Of a DNA stretch of 64,000 bases, positions 45,407 through 53,767 are shown piece by piece. The notes below the pieces were generated by a model. That model had not been told where the DNA came from, ran no database searches, and worked only from the letters and a program-made list of their open reading frames with translations. The position numbers were made by a program, and so were the translations under genes. Position 1 is the stretch's first letter; every line of letters begins with the position of its first letter. The stretch comes from Sediminibacillus halophilus (GTDB taxonomy: Bacteria; Bacillota; Bacilli; Bacillales; Amphibacillaceae): contig NZ_FNHF01000003.1 of the NCBI RefSeq assembly GCF_900103695.1, forward strand, positions 558,001 through 622,000, given 5' to 3'.

Positions 45407-46141
45407 GTGTCAGAGCAAGTTAATCATGTAACAATAATGGATGTACCTTTCACTAACTTAACCCAAAAAGAACTTTTGGATCAGCATATATATAATCGAT
45501 TGCATCGGTTGGAAAAGACCTTCATTGTTACTGCAAATCCAGAAATCGTAATGATGGCGAAAGAAAATAATAGATTTCATTCATTGATAAATAGAGCAGA
45601 TTATATTATTCCAGATGGGACAGGAATCGTAATGGCGTCTAAAGTGATTAGAAATCCTATTAAAGAGCGGGTGCCGGGTTTTGACTTGATGACCCATCTG
45701 ATAGGTTATGCGGAGGATCAGGACCTAAGTTGTTTTTTCCTCGGTGCAAAACAAGAAGTCCTAGATAAAATGATCGATAGAATAAAAGACTTGCATCCAT
45801 ATTTAAAAATAGCAGGCGTACATCATGGTTATTTTGATTTGGAAGATCGAGAAATAGCTGAATCAGTGAAAAAAACAAAGCCTGATTTAGTATTTGTCGC
45901 ACTCGGTTCTCCTGCTCAGGAAAAGTGGATAATGAAGTACTATGAAGAGTTTAATAAAGGTCTGTTCATGGGAGTTGGGGGTAGTTTTGATGTGATTGCA
46001 GGAGAGGTGAAAAGGGCTCCTGCTATTTGGATTAAGTTCCACTTGGAGTGGCTTTATCGGCTAATAAAACAACCATTCAGGTGGAAGCGCATCTTAAAAG
46101 TATTTGAATTCATGTTCCGAATTATTATAAGAAAACATTAA
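45407..46141 (+). CDS. tagA: UDP-N-acetylmannosaminyltransferase TagA/TarA
   Basis: WecG/TagA/CpsF-family GT26 enzyme that adds ManNAc to GlcNAc-PP-undecaprenol made by TagO, completing the linkage disaccharide. 244 residues from GTG 45407 (GAAAGG nine bases upstream; TTG 45398 is the alternative). Motifs: TANPEIVMMAKENNRF, PDGTGIVMASK, RVPGFDLMTHL, FFLGAKQEVL, SPAQEKWIMKYY and GVGGSFDVIAGEVKRAP. It acts at the inner membrane face. It lies at the end of the teichoic-acid block, beside IS200 copy B. Confidence 0.94.
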   Translation: MSEQVNHVTIMDVPFTNLTQKELLDQHIYNRLHRLEKTFIVTANPEIVMMAKENNRFHSLINRADYIIPDGTGIVMASKVIRNPIKERVPGFDLMTHLIGYAEDQDLSCFFLGAKQEVLDKMIDRIKDLHPYLKIAGVHHGYFDLEDREIAESVKKTKPDLVFVALGSPAQEKWIMKYYEEFNKGLFMGVGGSFDVIAGEVKRAPAIWIKFHLEWLYRLIKQPFRWKRILKVFEFMFRIIIRKH

Positions 46142-46144
46142 CCC

Positions 46145-46865
46145 TAATCAAAACCATCAGTGTGAACTGGTGGTTTGCTCTCAGCTGAAAGCCTCTGTTA
46201 CCGGCCTCGGCCTGAAAGGCCCACCGAAAGGGTTTCCCGCCTGCACCACATTCACTCGAATTTCGTTATTTCTTCCGATTTTTTTCCCTTGTAAATGGGT
46301 CATGTTCTTCGAACAAGGTTAACTGATCAGCCATATAATCTTCTTTTAGCTGATTTCTTATATATTCTTGGATTTGTTTCTTATTTCTGCCCACTGTATC
46401 AACGTAGAAACCTCGACACCAGAATTTCCGATTCCCATATCGATATTTCAAATTAGGTGTCGATCAAATATCATCAGGCTGCTTTTTCCTTTTAAGTACC
46501 CCATAAATTGAGATACACTTAACTTGGGTGGAATACTGACTAACATATGGATATGATCCGGACAGGCATTTGCTTCATGGATGATTACGCCTTTCCGTTC
46601 ACATCAATCTCTTATAATTTGACCAATACTCTTTTTATATTTTCCATAAATGGCTTGTCTTCTGTATTTGGGAGCAAAGACTACGTGATACTTACTATTC
46701 CATGTGGTATGTGCTAAACTGTTCATGTCCTTCACAGGGCATAACCTCCTTCTTTGGTGAGATGAAGTGGTCGGGAAACCAACTTTTATCCTACCATGAA
46801 GTGAGTTTTTTTTATTACCACGCTGTAAGCTCTCCGGAACCCCCGGCATAGCCAGGGGTTTTCTA
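46145..46865 (-). mobile_element. IS200/IS605-type element, decayed copy B
   Basis: About 720 bp on the minus strand, closely related to copy A across the left-end hairpin, tnpA and right-end hairpin (46150-46176). The right end lies only a few bases after the tagA stop. Opposite in orientation to copy A. Confidence 0.8.
46266..46735 (-). pseudogene. IS200-type Y1 transposase tnpA, broken copy B
   Basis: GTG at 46735: KDMNSLAHTTWNSKYHVVFAP..., then a TGA nonsense codon after IGQIIRD and, about 60 codons later, a one-base loss before the C-terminal segment. The HUH motif (ACPDHIHM) and the tyrosine region (GRNKKQIQEYIRNQL) are intact across frames, so decay is recent relative to copy A. Confidence 0.85.
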
Positions 46866-46872
46866 ATTCATT

Positions 46873-46917
46873 AAAAAATTCCGGCAAGTGGACTGATTGT
46901 CTACTTGCCGGAATTTT
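46873..46917. terminator. Bidirectional terminator beside the LCP gene
   Basis: ATTCCGGCAAGTGGA and TCTACTTGCCGGAAT (imperfect only near the loop), flanked by A and T runs on both sides. Confidence 0.88.
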
Positions 46918-46923
46918 TCAATT

Positions 46924-48045
46924 TCAGTAACCTGATGAGGAATCATCGGATGGTTCTGTTCCATATTCCGATGATTCATTAGCATCGGAATCAGAGTAGT
47001 CAGTGTAAGAGTCAGTGCCATTTTGATAACTACTATTTTCATTCACATCATCGCCAGGATGCTCTGTACTTTCCAAATCGAGATGGTTCCGCAATTCAAT
47101 GCGTTTATTAGCCAAATCAGTTTCATCCAATTGATAATAATAGATGCCATCGATCATAGAATCGGAACCTTCAAGATTGAGGGTTTCTACGTCAAGACTT
47201 CCACTAGTTCCATAAGAGATGAAACTTTTCATTTCGCTGAAACGCATATTGGTTGTCATGTTATCGCCAACTGCTTCCATCATATCATCATACTTCGTTA
47301 TCGATCCTATGTTGGCTGCTTTCTTGATTACTGCTTTAATAATTTCCTGTTGTCGTTTACCGCGCTCAATATCGTTATCTTGCTTTCTGGTCCTAGCCAA
47401 AGCCAGTGCTTCTTCACCGTTTAAGTTTTGCTCGCCAGGGTAAAGGTGTATGGCATTCGCTGTATCGTTAGAATCTTGCTCAGTCATTTCATAAGGCACA
47501 TCGACATTAATACCGTTTAAGGCATTTACTACGTCGATGAAGGCTTCAAAATCCATTTTTACGTAATAGTCAACCGGAATGTCTAACAGACTCTCTACCG
47601 CTTCAATGGAAGCCTTCGGTCCGCCGTATGCATGAGCGTGATTGATTTTCGTATTATACCCAACCTCAGGAATGTATACATAAGAGTCACGAGGTATGCT
47701 TAACAGCTTGACGTTTTTGTCATCTTTGTTGAGAGTGGCCAGCATTAAGGCATCGGAACGTGAACTTCCCTCATTGTCCCGTTTGTTGCTTTCATCTACC
47801 CCTATAAATAAAACCGACACATTGTCTATATCCGGGTCTACTTCCTTATCTCTAAGGTCTGATTTGTCTCGTCCGTCATCTTCATAGGAGTCAGAGACCA
47901 CTTCATCTGCTTTATTATATAGGTAAGCTCCATACGCTGTGGTAGCACCAACCAATACTAAAATCGGAATCAATATAAATAAGAAACGTTTTCGGCGTTT
48001 CTTTACTTTTCGTTTTCTCACTCTAGTTTTATTTTCATTGACCAT
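46924..48045 (-). CDS. LytR-CpsA-Psr (LCP) family wall-polymer ligase
   Basis: LCP enzymes transfer teichoic acids or other polymers from undecaprenyl carriers to peptidoglycan outside the membrane. 373 residues: a strongly basic cytosolic N-terminus (RVRKRKVKKRRKR), one membrane helix (~22-44), and the LCP domain (~95-270) with VLFIGVDES, SDALMLATLN, IPRDSYVYIPEVG, KINHAHAYGG and LARTRKQDNDIERGKRQQ. A Ser/Asp/Glu-rich tail follows (SYTDYSDSDANESSEYG). The TAAGGAGAT site precedes the ATG. Next to the tar block it is a strong candidate for attaching the teichoic acid. Confidence 0.94.
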   Translation of the reverse strand: MVNENKTRVRKRKVKKRRKRFLFILIPILVLVGATTAYGAYLYNKADEVVSDSYEDDGRDKSDLRDKEVDPDIDNVSVLFIGVDESNKRDNEGSSRSDALMLATLNKDDKNVKLLSIPRDSYVYIPEVGYNTKINHAHAYGGPKASIEAVESLLDIPVDYYVKMDFEAFIDVVNALNGINVDVPYEMTEQDSNDTANAIHLYPGEQNLNGEEALALARTRKQDNDIERGKRQQEIIKAVIKKAANIGSITKYDDMMEAVGDNMTTNMRFSEMKSFISYGTSGSLDVETLNLEGSDSMIDGIYYYQLDETDLANKRIELRNHLDLESTEHPGDDVNENSSYQNGTDSYTDYSDSDANESSEYGTEPSDDSSSGY

Positions 48046-48094
48046 AATTTATCTCCTTATCAATAGAGCTAAGCCTCAATAAGCACTAATATAT

Positions 48095-48123
48095 ATTTTA
48101 CTATGAAATTCGACACTAGTAAA
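48095..48123 (-). promoter_or_regulatory. Sigma-A promoter of the LCP gene
   Basis: On the minus strand: TTTACT (48123-48118), 17 bases, TAAAAT (48100-48095). Confidence 0.5.
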
Positions 48124-48202
48124 TTGAATTTTCGAGTAAAAAGTATGTAAAAGTAATAGATCAGTAAAAAACAGTAATCGAAGGGGAGAATAGAGCAATC
48201 GA

Positions 48203-48270
48203 GGGGACAGTCCCCCAACACATTACCACTGCGTCTCATTATAGTGGTAGAGTGTTGGGGGACTGTCCCT
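48203..48270. repeat. REP-like palindromic element R5
   Basis: GGGGACAGTCCCCCAACAC and its near-complement AGTGTTGGGGGACTGTCCC flank a loop with CCACTGCGTCTCATT, matching the loop of R4 (CACTGCGTCGCATT). It lies between the divergent LCP and DUF1659 genes. Confidence 0.78.
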
Positions 48271-48351
48271 TTAATGGTGCAATTTATTTTAAGAAAGACA
48301 GCACTTATCTTTCTACTTCTAGCGATTATGGAAGTGAAAGGAGGTGAGCGC

Positions 48352-48573
48352 ATGGCTGACACACAAAAGGTAGATTCCCGGTTGCAGCTGGTCTTTCAAG
48401 ACGGTGTGGACGGGGAAAGTGGCGACCCGATTTTGAAAAACAAAACTTTCAACAATGTAAAAACGGCGGCAACTGCTGACCAATTGATGGCTATTTCCAC
48501 AGCCCTAGTTGATTTGCAGCAACGTGAACTCTATTCGATTAAGCGAAACGACAGTTTGCTTATTAGTGAATAG
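48352..48573 (+). CDS. DUF1659 family protein (73 aa)
   Basis: ATG 48352 immediately follows a perfect GGAGGTGAGCGC site; the open frame extends upstream but without a better start. The 73 residues (MADTQKVDSRLQLVFQDGVD...) match the DUF1659 pattern: DPILKNKTFNNVKTAATADQL and a C-terminal YSIKRNDSLLI. It is soluble, without signal peptide. It heads a three-gene set with DUF2922 and YvrJ that recurs in bacilli and whose function is unknown. Confidence 0.85.
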   Translation: MADTQKVDSRLQLVFQDGVDGESGDPILKNKTFNNVKTAATADQLMAISTALVDLQQRELYSIKRNDSLLISE

Positions 48574-48626
48574 GTAGCGGCCATTCAGAAGTGTAGGGAT
48601 TTATCAATCAGGGAGGAGGTGGAATC

Positions 48627-48839
48627 ATGAAAAAACTGGAGCTTAAATTCTTGAATGAAGAGGATAAAACAGTGACGATTTCCCTGGATCAACCGGTCGA
48701 ACCGGCTGATCCAGCCGCTGTGAATACAGCCATGGATGAAATTATCGCCCAAAATGCTTTCTTTTCTTCTGGCGGTGACCTCGTCAGCAAGAAAGGCGCC
48801 CGCATAGTCGAGCGAAACGTAGAAGAAATCGAATTATAA
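48627..48839 (+). CDS. DUF2922 family protein (70 aa)
   Basis: ATG 48627 behind GGGAGGAGG, 53 bases after the DUF1659 stop. Sequence MKKLELKFLNEEDKTVTISL, PVEPADPAAVNTAMDEII and GGDLVSKKGARIVERNVEEI fit DUF2922 throughout, including the C-terminal A.IVERNV. Soluble, small, no catalytic residues visible. Probably co-transcribed with DUF1659, as in other bacilli; the terminator at 48850 ends the pair. Confidence 0.87.
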   Translation: MKKLELKFLNEEDKTVTISLDQPVEPADPAAVNTAMDEIIAQNAFFSSGGDLVSKKGARIVERNVEEIEL

Positions 48840-48849
48840 TCAACAAGTG

Positions 48850-48879
48850 CAAGGGAGCGGTCATCGACCGCTCCCTTTT
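48850..48879 (+). terminator. Terminator after DUF2922
   Basis: AAGGGAGCGGTC and GACCGCTCCCTT with a 3-base loop, followed by TTTTC. Confidence 0.92.
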
Positions 48880-48897
48880 CTAGCAATGGCGAAGACC

Positions 48898-49090
48898 GGG
48901 GACAGCCCCTCGAAGCAGCAATTACCAAGGATTTATGTGCCAAATATTAAGTGGGGTCAGTCCCCATGACCGTTAAATCTGAGTAAAAATATACCTTCAG
49001 TACCTATCATGGTCGGGTTTTGCCGGATGAAGGGACAGTCCCTCTCAATGTCATACATTGTCGAAAGCCTGTAGTTGGGGGTCAGTCCCC
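48898..49090. repeat. Cluster of four REP-like cores
   Basis: GGGGACAGCCCCT (48898), GGGGTCAGTCCCC (48953), AGGGACAGTCCCT (49031) and GGGGTCAGTCCCC (49078). Both core variants (TCAG and ACAG) alternate in one gap, upstream of the YvrJ gene. Confidence 0.75.
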
Positions 49091-49107
49091 AGGAAGGGGG
49101 AGAAATT

Positions 49108-49242
49108 GTGGAGACGTGGTTATCTTTGGTGACGGATGTTGGTTTTCCTGCAGCGGTGACGTTTTACTTGCTTCATCGTATTGAAGGGAAGCTGAATACG
49201 TTGATCGAGTCAATCCATGCCTTGCCCGGAAAATTAAAATGA
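49108..49242 (+). CDS. YvrJ family small membrane protein (44 aa)
   Basis: GTG 49108 with AAGGGGGA upstream; 44 residues ending TGA 49240-49242. The sequence METWLSLVTDVGFPAAVTFY, then LLHRIEGKLNTLIESI, is the YvrJ pattern: one short hydrophobic segment with the GFPAAV motif and an amphipathic tail. The family is found near DUF1659 and DUF2922 genes, as here; role unknown. Inserted REP cores separate it from its usual partners. Confidence 0.85.
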   Translation: METWLSLVTDVGFPAAVTFYLLHRIEGKLNTLIESIHALPGKLK

Positions 49243-49259
49243 TAAAAATCCGCCAGTCT

Positions 49260-49294
49260 AAAACCGTCGGCTATTACTATTGCCGACGGTTTTT
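49260..49294 (+). terminator. Terminator after the YvrJ gene
   Basis: AAAACCGTCGGC and GCCGACGGTTTTT form a stable stem with T run. A second inverted repeat, TCAATGTTCC/GGAACATTGA, follows at 49294-49329; the remainder to 49596 contains no gene that I can support. Confidence 0.9.
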
Positions 49295-49596
49295 CAATGT
49301 TCCTTTAACCCTAGGAGAGGGAACATTGAACTTGATAATCTTGCAAAAGGCATAAATTAAAATACGGAGACAGGAAAAAAACAGAAACCGCTCTATCATC
49401 ATGCCAATGCACAGTATATGCAGCACAAAGACCAGTACAAATAAAAAACGATACTTTCAGTATTATCACCATTAAATAATCCACCTTCGCATACTTCATG
49501 GCGAAGGATAATATTTACAAGCATATATCATTTGCTCTTTCGGCCCAATATCCTATATTCTAATTAAAGAGACCAATTAATTAAGGTGGTATTCCT

Positions 49597-50448
49597 TTGA
49601 AACACGAATTGGAGTATATTGGTAATAAAGTAGTCAATATGCATCAAGAATTAGCGGGGAATCTGGAAAAGATTATGGATGATGATTATACGAACAGCCT
49701 TGTAAATGCAGGGATGCCTAAAGAGGACCGTACAGAGTTCCGGGCTGAGCTGATTAAGTACTTGGGTGAATCCTTGTTTAAAGGATCTGAAGCCATGTTG
49801 CCTGCGGTAGAAGATTGGGGCAGGCGTGTTTCCGATTTTACGATTCGCTATAATGTTAAATTGAGTGATGCATTGCGAGCGGTATCCTTTTACCGTAGGG
49901 TGATATGGGATGCTGTCACTAGGGAATTGGAAAGTCGTCGATTTGCTCCGATTACTATGTTGGATGTCTCAAAGATCGTTGATCCGTTGCTTGACAAAGT
50001 TAGTGCTGTAATTGGGAACGTTTATGAAGAACATAACGACCGTCTCATGAAGGTTGCCTATAGTGCTTTGGAAGAGTTGTCTGTTCCTGTCGTTCCAGTT
50101 GCCCCTGGAATTGCTGCTGTTCCAATTGTGGGTGAAATTGATACCCACCGTGCACAGCTGATCACAGAGATCGTGTTAAAAGAAGGGACGAATCTTGAAC
50201 TTGACTTTGTGATATTGGATATTTCGGGTGTTCCAATGATTGATACAATGGTATCCGATCAAATCTTTCAAATCTTAAAGGCGCTCAGTTTAATTGGCAT
50301 CAAGGCGATTATCACGGGTATCCGTCCAGAAGTTGCACAAACAATCGGCAATCTCGGTCTTGACTACAAAGGAGTAACCACGAGGGCGACATTACAACAA
50401 GCATTAGCCGAATTAGGATTCAAACAAGTATTTTCTCCAGAAAAATAA
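49597..50448 (+). CDS. RsbR-like STAS protein (stressosome subunit)
   Basis: 283 residues from TTG 49597 (AAGGTGG upstream). The N-terminal ~150 residues are helical and fit the RsbRD_N type (DFTIRYNVKLSDALRAVSFY). The C-terminal STAS domain (~160-275) has PIVGEIDTHRAQL, VILDISGVPMIDTMVSDQ and GVTTRATLQQALAEL, carrying the two threonine-containing segments phosphorylated by RsbT in RsbR. Stressosome paralogues sense signals and release RsbT to activate sigma-B. It has no rsbS/rsbT neighbours, which is normal for RsbR paralogues of bacilli. A palindromic terminator follows. Confidence 0.88.
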   Translation: MKHELEYIGNKVVNMHQELAGNLEKIMDDDYTNSLVNAGMPKEDRTEFRAELIKYLGESLFKGSEAMLPAVEDWGRRVSDFTIRYNVKLSDALRAVSFYRRVIWDAVTRELESRRFAPITMLDVSKIVDPLLDKVSAVIGNVYEEHNDRLMKVAYSALEELSVPVVPVAPGIAAVPIVGEIDTHRAQLITEIVLKEGTNLELDFVILDISGVPMIDTMVSDQIFQILKALSLIGIKAIITGIRPEVAQTIGNLGLDYKGVTTRATLQQALAELGFKQVFSPEK

Positions 50449-50460
50449 AATACTAACAAC

Positions 50461-50714
50461 AAAAGGGACTTTCCCGTCTAATCATCGGGGACAGTCCCTT
50501 TTTAGCATTTGGAAGCTCTAGAAGCTTTAGGAGGGACTGACCCTCCACCCCCTCAATGTGGATGCACAAATATACAAAACCTTGCCGCGTCAGCCCTTAT
50601 GGTTTAGAAAGGTCTGTCCCCACTCCACCAACTAGTTGTGAAATCCTAATCAGAGGGACAGTCCCCCGTCCATACTAAATTAGAGAGATCGATTCTTATG
50701 GGGCCTGTCCCCTC
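50461..50714. repeat. REP-like cluster between rsbR-like gene and corA
   Basis: 50461-50503 is a hairpin (AAAGGGACT.../AGTCCCTTTTT) that probably terminates the STAS gene. Degenerate cores follow near 50532 (GGGACTGACCC), 50611 (GGTCTGTCCCC), 50653 (GAGGGACAGTCCCCC) and 50700 (GGGGCCTGTCCCC). At least five cores in 250 bases. Confidence 0.72.
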
Positions 50715-50720
50715 CATGTT

Positions 50721-51671
50721 TCACCCGAACCAGCCTTTTTTCTTGAACCAGGTGATCATTCCGACTGTAATAATAAACATGACGACTAGGGAGGCGTAGT
50801 ATCCATACTTCCACTCCAATTCAGGCATGTTGACAAAGTTCATTCCGTAAATGCCTGCAATAAAAGTCAATGGCGCGAAAATCGAAGTAATGACGGTAAG
50901 CACTTGAATCACTTTGTTCTGTTGATAAGAGTTGACCGAAATAAAATTGTCCCGGATATCGTTTGTGATTTCCCGGTTGGAGGCCACCATTTCGGACAGC
51001 TTCATCAAGTGATCGTAAATGTCGGCGAAGTACTCTCGCCGTTCGCGAATGCCGTCCAGGCGGTGGGAGCTTAACATCCGGTAAAATAAATCTCTGATTG
51101 GATTGATGGTATGGCGCAGCCGCAACAACTCGTGCCGCAAATCGAACAGTTGCTCGAGCAGGACATCCATTGGCTTGTCCTCCGGATTTTCTTCGACTTG
51201 ATTGATCAGGTCCTCTAAGTGATAAACAATCGGAAAGAAGTTGTCGACGACCTTGTCCAATACTTCATAAAAGACCCGGTATTCATCCCAGCCAGTCAAG
51301 TCGTCCTGCTGCATTAGTCTATCCCATACCTGCTGGACCTCGGTAGAATCCCAATGATGAAAGGTGACGACGTAATTACCCCCGATAAAAAAGTCGATTT
51401 CACGCTGTTCAAGGCTTTCCGCACGGATGGCATGGGTAACGAAAAAAGAGAAATCGTCATAGTAGTCCAGCTTAGGCCGCTGCAAACTATGAATACAGTC
51501 TTCAATGGCGAGTGGGTGGAAATGTAAAGCTGTATCCAGTTGATTGATTTCTTCGGAGTCAGGTTCACTGAAGTCAATCCACCACCATTTATACTGGGAA
51601 AAATCAACATCTGCTATAGCGATATTGTTCAATTTTTGGTTATCCTCGGTTACTGCTACGATTTTAATCAT
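50721..51671 (-). CDS. corA: CorA-family Mg2+/divalent cation channel
   Basis: 316 residues from the ATG at 51671 (AAGGAGC upstream), preferred over an in-frame start at 51737. A large soluble N-terminal domain, a long helix and two C-terminal transmembrane helices with the diagnostic IYGMNF pore-loop motif are present. It forms homopentameric cation channels in the cytoplasmic membrane. No magnesium-sensing leader was recognised upstream. It is divergent from the PrpR-type regulator. Confidence 0.95.
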   Translation of the reverse strand: MIKIVAVTEDNQKLNNIAIADVDFSQYKWWWIDFSEPDSEEINQLDTALHFHPLAIEDCIHSLQRPKLDYYDDFSFFVTHAIRAESLEQREIDFFIGGNYVVTFHHWDSTEVQQVWDRLMQQDDLTGWDEYRVFYEVLDKVVDNFFPIVYHLEDLINQVEENPEDKPMDVLLEQLFDLRHELLRLRHTINPIRDLFYRMLSSHRLDGIRERREYFADIYDHLMKLSEMVASNREITNDIRDNFISVNSYQQNKVIQVLTVITSIFAPLTFIAGIYGMNFVNMPELEWKYGYYASLVVMFIITVGMITWFKKKGWFG

Positions 51672-51838
51672 ATAAGGGCTCCTTAAATAATGTGAAAGTT
51701 CCTCTACTTTATAGTATAAACTGATTTGCCGATTCACTAAACGCCGAATTGGCTATCTCTACTAATGACATACCCGAAAATCTATGACATAATGTACTTG
51801 TTGAAAATTGCAACAGAAACAGAAGAAGAGGGATAATC

Positions 51839-53581
51839 ATGATCAAAGCAATGGTAATTGCTCCATATCCTGGTTTAGCGGAAACAGTCAAGCAACTTCG
51901 ACAACAAGAGACAGAACTTACCATAGATATTGAAATCGGAAATTTAGAGGAAGGATTGAAATTGGCCCGACAGGCGGAAAAAGACGGGTACGATTTGATC
52001 ATCAGCCGGGGTGGTACGGCTTCTTTGATTGAAGAGGAAGTGTCGATACCGGTTATCCATATTGATGTAACAGGCTATGATATGCTCCGGGTGTTTACAT
52101 TGGTCCGGGGGATGGAAGCAGGCGTGGCAATGGTCGGGTTCCCGAATATTTCACAAGGAGCCTCGACGATCTGTAATATTCTTGAGTATGACATCAAAAT
52201 GATTACAATCGGAAGCAGCGAGGAAGTGAACAGTCACCTGCAAGCATTGAAGCGGGCTGGCTATGCCGTGGTAATGGGGGACGTTGTCACTGTACAGACG
52301 GCAGAACAGATCGGCTTAAGAGGGATTCTTATCACCTCCGGAAAAGAAGCGGTTTTGGCAGCCTTCAACGAAGCAAAGCGGATTTACCGGTTGTTTAGCA
52401 AAGTGAAAAAACAGACTTCACATTTAAGGGCTACATTTGAGTCGCTGCCTGCAGCAATTGTAATGGCCAAACCCGACGGAGAGATTGTGACCAGCAATCG
52501 CATGTTTTCTGAAACGGTTCTCGATCGGGAACTTTTTCAATCGGAATATATCTTAAAGATGTTGAAGAAAACGAGCCATCAACAAACAGAACAATCTGCC
52601 GTAATCGAAAGCAGCGTCCAATCCTATTTTGTGCAGACCTTTCCAATAAAGGATGATTCACTCGTTGGTATCCTGATTCGCCCTTCTTTTCTATCCAAAA
52701 CAACGGAACAAGCAATCGAGATTAAAAGCAATCCCGCCCATATGCCAATAATCGGGAGTAGTCCCTTTGCTCAAAACGTAAGAGAGTGTGTGCAAAGGTA
52801 TGCGAGGTTGGACGAAATAATTTGGATTGCCGGCGAAAAGGGTACCGGGCGGGAAACAGTAGCCCAGGCTATTCACTTTGAACGTTTTGGACAGGAGGCA
52901 CCGATGATTGTAATCGATGGAGGCCGGCTCACCGAGAAGGATCTGCATCTGTTAGAAAGCAGAGCCTCCATTACCGAGTTGAAGAGAGGAACCGTCTTGT
53001 TAAAGCAAACGGATAAACTGCAAACGGAAGCTCAACAGATGCTGTTACAGCTGCTGTATCGAAAACCGGAACAAATATCGGTTATCGTCATGGGGGATAT
53101 AAAAACCGCGATGGAACGTTTGGATAATCAACTCTTTCAGTACCTTGCGGACACAACACTGCATCTGCTCCCGTTGAGGGAAAGAAAACAAGACATTTCG
53201 GCTTTCGTTCAATACTTTTTATCAGAATTTCATGCAAATCAAGGCAGTGACACACTTGGTATCAAGCAGGAAGCAGTCCGTGCATTACAGCAGTACGATT
53301 GGCCAGGAAACTTAGACCAATTGAGATTGGTTGTCCGAGAACTAAGCATGCGGACAAATGGATATTACGTTGATCCGGATATTATTCCGACTGTCCTCCA
53401 GACGCATGCCGGACTCGCAGCCCGAGAAGATGTATCGGTTATTCCCGTCCAGGGAACGATGGCTGATATGGAACAACAAATCATGCAAAAGGTGTTAGCG
53501 GAAGAAGGAATGAATCAATCGAGGGCGGCAAAAAGACTAGGAATCAATCGATCAACCCTTTGGCGTAAGCTTAATCATTGA
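51839..53581 (+). CDS. PrpR-N/PAS/AAA+ regulator without GAFTGA
   Basis: 580 residues: a PrpR N-terminal sensor (~10-180; GFPNISQGASTICNIL), a PAS-like segment (~190-280; ESLPAAIVMAKPDGEIVTSN), an AAA+ domain (~300-510; a degenerate Walker A GEKGTGRETVA) and a Fis-type HTH (~536-580; NQSRAAKRLGINRSTLWRKL). The GAFTGA loop by which enhancer-binding proteins contact sigma-54 is absent: IDGGRLTEKDLHLLESRASI runs straight on. It may therefore control a sigma-A promoter, like TyrR. It lies upstream of the permease/kinase/dehydrogenase operon, its likely target. Confidence 0.88.
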   Translation: MIKAMVIAPYPGLAETVKQLRQQETELTIDIEIGNLEEGLKLARQAEKDGYDLIISRGGTASLIEEEVSIPVIHIDVTGYDMLRVFTLVRGMEAGVAMVGFPNISQGASTICNILEYDIKMITIGSSEEVNSHLQALKRAGYAVVMGDVVTVQTAEQIGLRGILITSGKEAVLAAFNEAKRIYRLFSKVKKQTSHLRATFESLPAAIVMAKPDGEIVTSNRMFSETVLDRELFQSEYILKMLKKTSHQQTEQSAVIESSVQSYFVQTFPIKDDSLVGILIRPSFLSKTTEQAIEIKSNPAHMPIIGSSPFAQNVRECVQRYARLDEIIWIAGEKGTGRETVAQAIHFERFGQEAPMIVIDGGRLTEKDLHLLESRASITELKRGTVLLKQTDKLQTEAQQMLLQLLYRKPEQISVIVMGDIKTAMERLDNQLFQYLADTTLHLLPLRERKQDISAFVQYFLSEFHANQGSDTLGIKQEAVRALQQYDWPGNLDQLRLVVRELSMRTNGYYVDPDIIPTVLQTHAGLAAREDVSVIPVQGTMADMEQQIMQKVLAEEGMNQSRAAKRLGINRSTLWRKLNH

Positions 53582-53600
53582 GCTTACGCTATTTTGTTGC

Positions 53601-53638
53601 AAAATAAAACGAAACAGAACCCGCTCTGTTTTATTTTT
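53601..53638 (+). terminator. Terminator after the PrpR-type regulator
   Basis: AAACAG pairs with CTGTTT within the longer AATAAAAC/GTTTTATT arms and is followed by TTTTT. Confidence 0.65.
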
Positions 53639-53687
53639 CCCCAGAATTTTCATAAAAAGTGTTGCTTTTTGTAACTTATTGCATTAA

Positions 53688-53710
53688 TATAATAACTGAA
53701 AACGCTTTAT
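53688..53710 (+). promoter_or_regulatory. -10 box and cre site of the four-carbon-acid operon
   Basis: TATAAT (53688-53693) is directly followed by TGAAAACGCTTTAT (53697-53710), matching 12 of 14 positions of the cre consensus TGWAANCGNTNWCA. CcpA binding here would cover the start of transcription. No sigma-54 -24/-12 (GG..GC) promoter was found in this gap. Confidence 0.6.
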
Positions 53711-53767
53711 AGCAATTATATGTGTTTAATTTTGAAACAATAATGTTAAAATGGGGGAGGAAGAAAA

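Noticed and set aside
51671-51839. M-box magnesium riboswitch for corA
   Set aside because: The leader is only short and shows none of the expected paired elements.
53582-53767. Sigma-54 promoter for the permease operon
   Set aside because: No TGGCAC-N5-TTGC-like sequence; the best resemblance (TTGCTTT...TTGCAT) lacks the -24 GG.
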